Origin: Sabulitectum sp036743055
GTDB taxonomy: Bacteria; Fermentibacterota; Fermentibacteria; Fermentibacterales; JCC-6
Reading direction: 5' to 3'
Length of the DNA: 21,775 nucleotides
Assembly (NCBI GenBank): GCA_036743055.1
Contig: DAINQE010000045.1
Coordinates: forward strand, 1-21,775
Positions 13,773-20,539 of this stretch are shown in pieces. The notes under the pieces were generated by a model. It worked only from the letters and a program-made list of their open reading frames with translations, had not been told where the DNA came from and searched no databases. Every line of letters begins with the position of its first letter. Within the stretch, counting starts at the first letter, position 1. Position numbers and translations under genes: made by a program.

Positions 13773-16150
13773 TGCCTGCCTCCGAAATCCCTCACCGTTT
13801 CAGCCATTTTCCTCAGCCTGGCGTCGGCCATTCCGAGAACGGTATCGGCGGGGTATCCCCCGTGGGAGTTCCTCTCCCCGGCTTCAACGCCGGTGAGCAG
13901 CTCGATCCCTTCGCAGATGGTCCGTATGGGATACACATGGAACATGCCGTCCTCCACCGCCTTGATGACTTCGTGGTCAAGCTGGAGATGGATCACGTTC
14001 GAGTCGGGGATCATTACTCCCTGGGTTCCGGTGAGACCCCTCTCGCTGCATATCCTGAAAAATCCCTCGATCTTCTGGTTCACTCCTCCGATGGGCTGTA
14101 TGCGGCCGTGCTGGTTCACCGAGCCCGTTACCGCCAGGTCCTGCCTCAGGGGTATCCCGGAAAGAGCGCTGAGCAGGGCGTAGAGCTCCGTGGAGCTGGC
14201 GCTGTCGCCGTCTACTCCTCCGTAACTCTGCTCGAAGACGATCCCTGCGGAGAGGCTTATGGGATAGTCGGAGGCGAAACGGTCCCTCAGGAAGCCAGTT
14301 ATCACATAAACACCCTTGGTGTGGATGCTTCCGGACATCTCCGCCTCGCGCTCGACATTCACTATGCCCTCCACCCCCGGGCTCACCGTTGCGGTGATCC
14401 TGCTGGGCAGGCCGAAGGAGTGGTCAACGCCTGAGTAGACCGCCAGGCCGTTCAACTGCCCCACGGCGGTCCCCCGGGTGTCCACCATCACCTGGTTCTC
14501 CAGTATCCCGGCCCTGGCGTACTGTTCACCCAGGTTCAGGCGGTACTGCTTCTCCCTGATCGCCGTTCTGACATCGTCGGCGGTCACCGTTTCTCGGCCC
14601 TCCTGGCCGGCCCAGTAGGAGGCCTGTCTGACGAAATCGGCCACCATGTTGAACTTAAGAGATATCTTGTCGTTCCTTCCGGTGATCCTCACGGCCTGCT
14701 CGGCAATGGCCGCCATCGCCCTTCGATCCAGGGGCAGCACCGATTCCGTATGGCATATGTAAGCGATTACCCCCGCGAAGTCCTCTATGTTTTCGGGAGT
14801 CAGGTCCATACGGTCGTCGAAGTCGGCGCGGATCCGGAAAAGGTAGCCGAAATCCGGATCCTGGGAGGCAAGAAGGGTGTAGAGCCATCTGGGGCCTATC
14901 AGGATCAGTTTTACATCGATCTCTATTGGTTCCGGCTGGAGCTCCACGGACATGAAGGCCCTTGTGATGTCGTTGGGTCTTGTCACCACCGTTCTGTTCC
15001 TGATGGTCTGTATCAGGGTCTGCCAGAGACCGGGCTGCCGCACCACGTCCATGGCGTTGATGATCAGATAGCCTCCATTAGCCCTGAGGATGGACCCGGC
15101 CCTGATCATTGTGTGGTCGCTGTAGGGCTTGTTGTCTATGAGCACATGGTCCACATTACCGAAGAGCCTCACCGAGTCCGGGAACTGCTCCACCACAACA
15201 GGGCGTTTCTTCGTTTCGGAATTGTCAACTATCAGATTGACCTCGAATATCACATAGGGGTCAGCCTCTTCGCTCTCAGCCGCGAAGGCGTCGATGTTGT
15301 TCAGGACCGTTTCCTCCATGCGCTCGACATGCTGGGAGGTCTCCTTGTCCCCAAGCCCGGAAAGCTGGTGAAGGATTCCGTTCACAGTGGGCTTGAGAAT
15401 CCTTCTCTGAAGCCGCTCTATATCTTCCTGGGCCTGTATCTCTATGGTCTGGGCATGCCTTATGGCGGATGTGAGCAGCTTGAAAAGCCGGGTATGGGTC
15501 TTCCTGTATTCGGCCAGTTTTTCCTGGGTGATCTCCCCCTGGGCGGCAAGCTGCTGAAGCTGTTCATAGGTCTGCGGCTTGCCGTCTATCACCGGAAGAA
15601 CGTCGGGTCTGCTCTGCCCGGGACCCACGGGAATGCTCACCACGGCAAAACCGGCTTCGATGGCGGCTTTCTCCACCTTTTCCATCTGAACCTTTTTCTT
15701 CTCGGTGAAGCTCTCCAGCAGGGCTCCCTTTTCCGCGGCGGTGCCCTCGCTCTTCAGAACCACAGGAATGTTTTTCCTCAGGAGTTCCACGCAGCTCTCC
15801 ACGCCCTCCTTGAACTTCCTGCCTTCCCCAGCCGGGAACACCAGCGCCCTGGGCCTGGAGGAATCCTCGAAGTTGTAGACGTAGCAGATGTCGAGAAGGT
15901 CCCTGCAGGTGGTGTCTATCTGGTCAAGTATCCTCTTCACGGTGGTTTCACGGCCGCTGCCGGACACACCTGTGACGAACATGTTGTACCCGCTGCTTGG
16001 GATCTCCAGGCCGAGTTTTACCGCCCTCACGGCCCTTGGCTGACCCACTATCTTCTTCGCTGGCTTCAGGTCGCTGCTTGTCTCGAACTGGAACATGTCC
16101 TCGGGACAGGTCCACCTGAGTTTTCCCGACTCCAGGGGCTTGAATTCCAT
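13769..16150 (-). CDS. Lon-type (S16) ATP-dependent protease with AAA_32 domain
   Basis: This 793-aa protein combines an AAA-type ATPase and a Lon serine/lysine protease domain, and degrades proteins in the cytoplasm. The ATPase begins around residue 50. Its P-loop reads TGVSGSGRETT (60-70), with Arg in place of Lys as in the YcbZ-like Lon branch. A Walker-B-like string GGYLIINAMD is at 359-368. The insertion at about 110-280 is helical and coiled-coil-like (many Glu, Lys, Gln). The protease domain holds the catalytic pair S650 (DGDSAS) and K693 (GGVNQK). This architecture is the AAA_32/LonB-like group, without the N-terminal LAN domain of classical Lon. ATG 16150 follows GGTGGAG. It is the first gene of a four-gene overlapping operon, driven by a promoter-like sequence at 16201-16228. 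The C-terminal tail after residue 757 is hydrophilic. Confidence 0.92.
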   Translation of the reverse strand: MEFKPLESGKLRWTCPEDMFQFETSSDLKPAKKIVGQPRAVRAVKLGLEIPSSGYNMFVTGVSGSGRETTVKRILDQIDTTCRDLLDICYVYNFEDSSRPRALVFPAGEGRKFKEGVESCVELLRKNIPVVLKSEGTAAEKGALLESFTEKKKVQMEKVEKAAIEAGFAVVSIPVGPGQSRPDVLPVIDGKPQTYEQLQQLAAQGEITQEKLAEYRKTHTRLFKLLTSAIRHAQTIEIQAQEDIERLQRRILKPTVNGILHQLSGLGDKETSQHVERMEETVLNNIDAFAAESEEADPYVIFEVNLIVDNSETKKRPVVVEQFPDSVRLFGNVDHVLIDNKPYSDHTMIRAGSILRANGGYLIINAMDVVRQPGLWQTLIQTIRNRTVVTRPNDITRAFMSVELQPEPIEIDVKLILIGPRWLYTLLASQDPDFGYLFRIRADFDDRMDLTPENIEDFAGVIAYICHTESVLPLDRRAMAAIAEQAVRITGRNDKISLKFNMVADFVRQASYWAGQEGRETVTADDVRTAIREKQYRLNLGEQYARAGILENQVMVDTRGTAVGQLNGLAVYSGVDHSFGLPSRITATVSPGVEGIVNVEREAEMSGSIHTKGVYVITGFLRDRFASDYPISLSAGIVFEQSYGGVDGDSASSTELYALLSALSGIPLRQDLAVTGSVNQHGRIQPIGGVNQKIEGFFRICSERGLTGTQGVMIPDSNVIHLQLDHEVIKAVEDGMFHVYPIRTICEGIELLTGVEAGERNSHGGYPADTVLGMADARLRKMAETVRDFGGRH
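13773..13783 (-). promoter_or_regulatory. Ribosome binding site that supports the CTG start
   Basis: GGAGG (13783..13779) is separated by 6 bases from CTG 13772..13770. It lies inside the last codons of the Lon-type protease gene. No comparable site precedes the in-frame ATG at 13670. Confidence 0.7.
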
Positions 16151-16200
16151 TGCTCCACCTTCCGGATTGGAAATTCCTGGGGATCATCTCTATGCGCTTA

Positions 16201-16228
16201 AGAATACCAGAATCAGTTTTTTTATCAA
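16201..16228 (-). promoter_or_regulatory. Sigma70-like promoter of the Lon-led operon
   Basis: On the minus strand, TTGATA (16228..16223) and TATTCT (16206..16201) are separated by 16 bases. The start would be near 16194, leaving a leader of about 44 bases that carries GGTGGAG before ATG 16150. The spacer includes a six-A run. It lies within the 146-base divergent gap shared with the MscS gene. Confidence 0.55.
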
Positions 16229-16246
16229 GACTCGTATTCCCGGGGG

Positions 16247-16264
16247 TTCCTTCGTATACTTCCA
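16247..16264 (+). promoter_or_regulatory. Promoter-like motif upstream of the MscS gene
   Basis: TTCCTTCGTATACTTCCA (16247-16264) shares its sequence with 4343-4359 upstream of the aldehyde dehydrogenase. TATACT (16255-16260) is a good -10 box. No strong -35 box lies 16-18 bases upstream. The start codon is 32 bases downstream. Confidence 0.4.
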
Positions 16265-16296
16265 TTCATAACGGTTTTGCAAAGAAAGGAGCTGCG

Positions 16297-17106
16297 ATGC
16301 AGGAATTTCTGGACTCCCTTCCCCAACTCCTCTCGACCTACGGACTGAAGGTGCTCACGGCGGTGCTCATAGTCCTGTTCGGGAACTGGGTAGCCAAGGC
16401 CATCCGCAAGGGTGTCCGTAAGGGCATGACCAGCAGAAAGCTCGACGGAACCATCATCAACTTCACCTGCTCTGTCACCTATGCCCTGCTCATGGCGTTC
16501 ATAGTGGTGGCCGCACTGAGCCAGATCGGTGTGCAGACATCCTCCATAGTTGCCATTCTGGGAGCTTCAGCCCTGGCAGTAGGCCTCGCCCTGCAGGGGT
16601 CACTCTCCAACCTGGCCGCGGGGGTGCTTCTCATGGTCACCAGACCCTTCAAGGCCGGCGACTATGTGGAAGCCGGAGGTCAGGCCGGAGTTGTGGAGGC
16701 TATCAGCCTTCTCAACAGCACCCTGAAATCCATCGACAACAAGAAGGTGATCGTACCGAACTCCTCGATCATCTCCGCATCCATTATCAACTACACCGCG
16801 GAACAGGTGCGCAGGGTCGACCTGAAGGTTGGCGTTTCCTACAAGAGCGACCTGAGGAAGGTACGCCAGGTTCTCATGGACGAGATCACGAAGAACGAGA
16901 AGGTGCTGAAGGACCCCGCCCCCATGGTGGGCGTTCTGGAAATGGCCGACAGCTCGGTGAACCTTGTGGTGCGCCCCTGGGTGAAGACCTCAGACTACTG
17001 GGACGTGTACTTCGCCCTCACCGAGAACATCAAGCTCCGCCTCGACGCGGAGGGGATAGGGATACCCTTCCCCCAGACCGACGTTCATCTCTACAGGGCG
17101 GATTAG
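16297..17106 (+). CDS. mscS: Small-conductance mechanosensitive channel (MscS family)
   Basis: This 269-aa inner-membrane protein has the classic MscS layout. Two N-terminal helices (LKVLTAVLIVLFGNWVAKAI, then a second at about residues 65-90) lead into the pore helix TM3. TM3 has the glycine/alanine-packed string ILGASALAVGLALQGSLSNL, about residues 89-108. The beta domain follows (RPFKAGDYVEAGGQAGVVEAI, VIVPNSSIIS), then the alpha/beta C-terminal cage ending near FPQTDVHLY. Such channels open under membrane tension to release osmolytes on sudden dilution. The length is close to E. coli MscS (286 aa). ATG 16297 follows AAGGAG with 5-base spacing; upstream in-frame starts lie within or before the promoter motif. 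The gene is divergent from the Lon-led operon and convergent with the polymerase gene, whose stop codon it overlaps (TTAG at 17103-17106). Confidence 0.93.
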   Translation: MQEFLDSLPQLLSTYGLKVLTAVLIVLFGNWVAKAIRKGVRKGMTSRKLDGTIINFTCSVTYALLMAFIVVAALSQIGVQTSSIVAILGASALAVGLALQGSLSNLAAGVLLMVTRPFKAGDYVEAGGQAGVVEAISLLNSTLKSIDNKKVIVPNSSIISASIINYTAEQVRRVDLKVGVSYKSDLRKVRQVLMDEITKNEKVLKDPAPMVGVLEMADSSVNLVVRPWVKTSDYWDVYFALTENIKLRLDAEGIGIPFPQTDVHLYRAD

Positions 17107-19874
17107 TCCCCTGCCACTCCCGCGACCGCGGTACGCTCCCCTGTTCTTCTGCATCGGAGCGTTACCGCGGCTCCGGGTCTTCGGAGGATGATGGAGACCT
17201 TCCGGTACCAGGGCGAGGGTACGAAAAGGTCCGCCACCCCGGTATCGTCCTCCAGCATCAGGAAACCCGCCCCGTCCCCCAGGGATCTCTTCGTGAGTAC
17301 CCTGCCCCAGACCAGACCGTTACCGGCCAGTTCCTCCCGGCAAAGGGGCACTGTTCCCTCGGGCCTCTTCTGGAAGGCAAGGGGGTGTGCCTCGGTCGTA
17401 ACTTCCATCAGTTCGAGTTCTTTGGCCGCCCGTACCGCCGGGGTGTACCCCGGGAGAGGAGGGGGGGGCATGCCGAATGGGAAAAGGGTGGTAGCCCCCT
17501 CGGTGATGCACCAGGCGGCCTGGGGGCGGTTCATCCCCAGTGAGTCGAAGCAGCCCGCCATGGCCATGTTCATTGCCAGCCGGGGCCCCAGCCCCGCCGC
17601 CCTTACCTGGACAGGGTGCGTGTAGGGCCTTCCGGCCTTGAGCTTTTCGAACTCGGTTTCCCCCATGCCCGCAAGGCAGCCCATTCCTATGATCAGCCCC
17701 CCGTCCCCTGAGGATGAGTAGAACCACTCGGCCCGGTTCACATCCGGGGGGAGTATGGTTATCCCAAGCCTTCTGGCTTCCTCCACGTACACCATGTGCC
17801 TGTAGAAGCCCCCCCCAGCCGCGAGGAACGCCGCCATGGCCTCCGCCGGCCTTTCGGCCTTGATCCCGGCGTAGGCGCAGGCAACCGCGGCGTATGTCAT
17901 GGCATGTGCCTTGCAGAAGCCGTAACCGGCGTACCCGGAGAGAAGGTCCCATCCCCTTTCGGCGGTTCTGCGGCTGTGCCCCCTTTCCTCGCAGAGGGTG
18001 ATCATCTCCTCCCTGGAAACCGACTTCTTCTTCAGTTTCCTTCTCATCAGGTCTCCGCCGGCGGGGTCCAACCCCAGAAGGATCGATGCCGCCTCGGAGA
18101 CGTTCTCCTGATAAAGCATCACACCGCGGTTCTCCCTGAGGATGTTCCTCAGGGGTTCGGGAACATCCCGCTCGCCGCCGGTCATGTATCTCTCCCGCCC
18201 CCCTCCGGAGGCTGCCCCGGGGCGAACCAGCGCCAGGGCCCTGGCCACGTCTTCCACCGAGCGTATGGTCATCCTTCTGAGCAGCCCCCTCATCGCCGGG
18301 CTCTCTATGTGGGGCACTCCTATGGTGCGGCCGCGGCTGACCAGCTCAAGGGTCTTTCCTCCGAGACTGCCGCCGCCGCTTATGGACGCTCCAGGGGATC
18401 CCCTGGAAGCAAGGGCCAGTGATGTGAGCCCCCTCTGGCCCAGCAGATCCATCTTGATTAGCCCGGTGTATTCAACTCCGTGCATGTCCAGCTGTGTAAC
18501 CGGAAGCCCCCCGGAGCACATCTCCACAGGCACCGTGGAAGCTATCAGGCCCTGGCCCACCACAACGCCGCAGGGGTGGGGCATAAGGTGGGAAGGCAGC
18601 CCCAGAAGGAGTTTCGACCTCCGAAGGACCTCCCCGGGCAGCGGCTGCTTCCAGATGGGATCCCCGGTGCTTCCAGAAAGTGTTGCCAGGATGTCGGTCT
18701 CGTCCCGGGATACCCCCAGGGCGGCGCAGGCGACCCGAACTGCGGACCTGGTTCTGTAGGTCACCGTGGCGGATACCGCCGCCGTCCTTTCGCCCCATTC
18801 CCTCAGGAACCACTTGTATACCTGGTCCCTGAGGCTTCCGTCGATGTCCAGGTCTATGTCCGGAGGGTCGTCCCTCAGACGGTTGAAGAACCTGGTGAAG
18901 GAGAGGCCGTGGCGTATGGGGCACACCGCGGAAAGGCCCAGAAGCCTGGATACCAGGCTCCCCGCGGCGGACCCCCTGGCAACCGCAAGTATCCTCCTTC
19001 CGCTGCAGTACTCCAGTATTCTGTGGAACACCAGGAAGTAGCCGCACAGCCCGGCTTCGGAAAGGTCCCTCAGCTCGTCGATCAGCCGCTTCTCCGCGGC
19101 TTCGCTGCCGCTGTACAGGCTGCGAAGTCTTGGAAAAAGCAGTGCCTTCAACGCGCCCGGGTCATCCTGGGTTATCACCGGTGGCCTGTAGGGGCTCCTC
19201 AAGGGAAGGCTGCAGGTGATCTCCCCCAGCCTGAGGTTGTTCTCCAGGGAAAAGGGAGCCCTGCTCCACATTCCCCCGTGCCACCCTGGAAGGGCTTCGG
19301 TGCAGCCGTTCATGGGAGGGCTCTGCACATGGGGCTCCGGCAGCAGCCTGTCGTACTTCCTGAGAATGGAGTGGACAACGGAAGAACCTTCCCTGCAGTA
19401 CATTGAAGGGGCGCATGCCAGGGGAAGCATGCCCGGGGGGCAGTCCGGGTCGGCTTCACCGGGAAGAACCGGAAGGTACACCTTGCCCCGGAACCCCCTC
19501 TCTATGAGCTTCCCCGCAGCTCCAGGGTTTGCCGCTATTGCGTAAAGGTTCCCGGAATCCCCCAGGGCCTCTTCCGGAGAAACCCTTTCCGGAAGGTGCG
19601 CGGATGTAACAAGCCTGCAGAGCTGCCCCCATCCGGAGGACAGCGCACCAAACACCGCTCCATGGACCTCGGCCCCGGCAAGTGCCCTTATGCCCGCGTC
19701 AGAAGCGGCTTCGGCGTACCTGTGTGTTCCGTAGACTCCGCCTGTGTCAGCCAGGAGCCCGCCTGCATAGCCGGCTGCGGCTATCCTTCCGGCCAGGACC
19801 TCGGGGGTTTCGGTTCCCCACCGGAAGCTGAAGGCGCTTTTCACCCATAGAAGGAACGGTCTTTCCATGGGCAT
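17103..19874 (-). CDS. C-family DNA polymerase alpha subunit, DnaE2/ImuC-like, PHP site degenerate
   Basis: This 923-aa protein is a C-family polymerase. The palm aspartates are intact: PDIDLDID with D339 and D341, and IKMDLLG with D476. The string VARGSAAGSLVSRLLG precedes them, and GYGFCKAHAMTYA lies at about residues 650-662. A C-terminal OB-fold (GRVLTKRSLGDGAGFLML then EDDTG) is present, but nothing resembling the tau-binding tail of replicative DnaE follows. The N-terminal PHP domain has lost its metal ligands: where relatives read LHCHSNFS and TDHDG, this one has LWVKSAFS and ADTGG. Length (923 versus roughly 1,050-1,170 aa) and the missing tail point to a non-replicative, lesion-bypass type rather than the main replicase. 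ImuA/ImuB partners are not in the window. ATG 19874 or ATG 19868 could be the start; neither has a clear ribosome site. It follows the secreted protein gene by 15 bases, with a LexA-box-like palindrome in between. Confidence 0.85.
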   Translation of the reverse strand: MPMERPFLLWVKSAFSFRWGTETPEVLAGRIAAAGYAGGLLADTGGVYGTHRYAEAASDAGIRALAGAEVHGAVFGALSSGWGQLCRLVTSAHLPERVSPEEALGDSGNLYAIAANPGAAGKLIERGFRGKVYLPVLPGEADPDCPPGMLPLACAPSMYCREGSSVVHSILRKYDRLLPEPHVQSPPMNGCTEALPGWHGGMWSRAPFSLENNLRLGEITCSLPLRSPYRPPVITQDDPGALKALLFPRLRSLYSGSEAAEKRLIDELRDLSEAGLCGYFLVFHRILEYCSGRRILAVARGSAAGSLVSRLLGLSAVCPIRHGLSFTRFFNRLRDDPPDIDLDIDGSLRDQVYKWFLREWGERTAAVSATVTYRTRSAVRVACAALGVSRDETDILATLSGSTGDPIWKQPLPGEVLRRSKLLLGLPSHLMPHPCGVVVGQGLIASTVPVEMCSGGLPVTQLDMHGVEYTGLIKMDLLGQRGLTSLALASRGSPGASISGGGSLGGKTLELVSRGRTIGVPHIESPAMRGLLRRMTIRSVEDVARALALVRPGAASGGGRERYMTGGERDVPEPLRNILRENRGVMLYQENVSEAASILLGLDPAGGDLMRRKLKKKSVSREEMITLCEERGHSRRTAERGWDLLSGYAGYGFCKAHAMTYAAVACAYAGIKAERPAEAMAAFLAAGGGFYRHMVYVEEARRLGITILPPDVNRAEWFYSSSGDGGLIIGMGCLAGMGETEFEKLKAGRPYTHPVQVRAAGLGPRLAMNMAMAGCFDSLGMNRPQAAWCITEGATTLFPFGMPPPPLPGYTPAVRAAKELELMEVTTEAHPLAFQKRPEGTVPLCREELAGNGLVWGRVLTKRSLGDGAGFLMLEDDTGVADLFVPSPWYRKVSIILRRPGAAVTLRCRRTGERTAVAGVAGD

Positions 19875-19878
19875 ACAC

Positions 19879-19892
19879 TAAACATTTGTTCA
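19879..19892 (-). promoter_or_regulatory. LexA-box-like palindrome before the polymerase start
   Basis: On the minus strand TGAACAAATGTTTA matches 12 of 14 positions of the Gram-positive-type SOS box CGAACRNRYGTTYC, including the core GAAC-N4-GTT. It ends 4 bases before ATG 19874 and includes the stop codon of the upstream gene. SOS control is known for many dnaE2/imuC genes. Direct evidence for LexA in this organism is absent, and no clear -35/-10 pair accompanies it. Confidence 0.4.
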
Positions 19893-20525
19893 CATGATGA
19901 AAAGGGCTTTGATCCCTCCGAAGGTGGCGCTCTGAACGCTCTGGGAGATGAAATGGATACGCATGCAGGTAAGGAAGGACATCAGGGATCCCGATGCGCT
20001 TGAAGGATGCGGCGCTGAAAGGCACCTGTCGGCTGCGGGAAGGCCGGCTGCCCTGGCGTTAACGGTATGGCCGTCGTCGCCAAGGTAGCGGAACTCGATG
20101 ATCAGGTTGCGGTCCCCATGGTACTGGAAAGGCGTTTCAAGGTCGAAGCCGTTCCAGCCCGGGGCTGAGTGAGACCATTCGATGGAGAGGGTATCCAGGC
20201 TGAACACGGTAACCGGGGTTCCGGTACCGTAGTTAGCCTGGAAACTGGTGGAGAGAGACTGCACCTCGGTCTCGCACAGGAGTATGCTGAACTGGTAGAA
20301 CTCGCCTGAGGCGTGGGCGGAATGGGTGGCGAAAAGCTCCAGGCGGTTGATCTGTAGCGGCTCCGATAGCTCTTCCTGAAGCACCAGGACCTGGTACCTT
20401 CTTCCCGGGTCGCTTCAAGACCCGCAGAACGGCCTGTTGGTGGTAAGTGTACCCCCCTGACCTATCTCGGCGAAACCGCCCAGGGCGACCGCGGCAAGGA
20501 ACAGAGAGCAGATGAAGTATCTCAT
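19890..20525 (-). CDS. Secreted protein with an in-frame TGA at codon 37
   Basis: ATG 20525 has GGAGG 4 bases upstream and encodes a signal peptide, MRYFICSLFLAAVALGGFA. The frame then reads EIGQGGTLTTNRPFCGS and meets TGA (20417..20415) at codon 37. It stays open after that for another 174 codons to TGA 19892..19890. The downstream part reads as a real secreted beta-rich domain (GRRYQVLVLQEELSEPLQIN, then NLIIEFRYLGDDG). It resembles the repeated PF-x-x-x ... Q-x-L-x-L ... I modules of FCB secreted proteins. TGA is the stop of several intact neighbours, so the code is standard. Options are a nonsense mutation, a sequencing error, or selenocysteine, since C-G-S-TGA would be a CxxU motif and a hairpin follows. 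A fragment starting at GTG 20384 would lack the signal. It lies 14 bases after the spermidine synthase-like gene, in the same operon. Confidence 0.6.
20378..20401 (-). other. Hairpin downstream of the in-frame TGA, SECIS-like
   Basis: Beginning 14 bases after the TGA, the minus strand can fold with arms GAAG / CTTC and TACCA / TGGTG (one G-T pair). A single G bulges on the 5' side and the loop is GGTCC (20391..20387). The E. coli fdhF element has a GGTC loop, a single-base bulge on the same side and a comparable distance. Here the bulge is G rather than U and sits 5 rather than 3 pairs below the loop, so identity with a SelB site is uncertain. Confidence 0.25.
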
Positions 20526-20539
20526 GGAACCTCCCTGGA

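Noticed and set aside
14750..16201. Long plus-strand open frame (483 codons) opposite the Lon-type protease
   Set aside because: It is the antisense of a gene with intact ATPase and protease motifs, shows no recognisable domain, and is explained by high-GC codon bias.
20415..20417. Genetic code change with TGA as a sense codon
   Set aside because: TGA ends the Lon-type, pyruvyl transferase, endonuclease IV and spermidine synthase-like genes, so TGA is a normal stop here.
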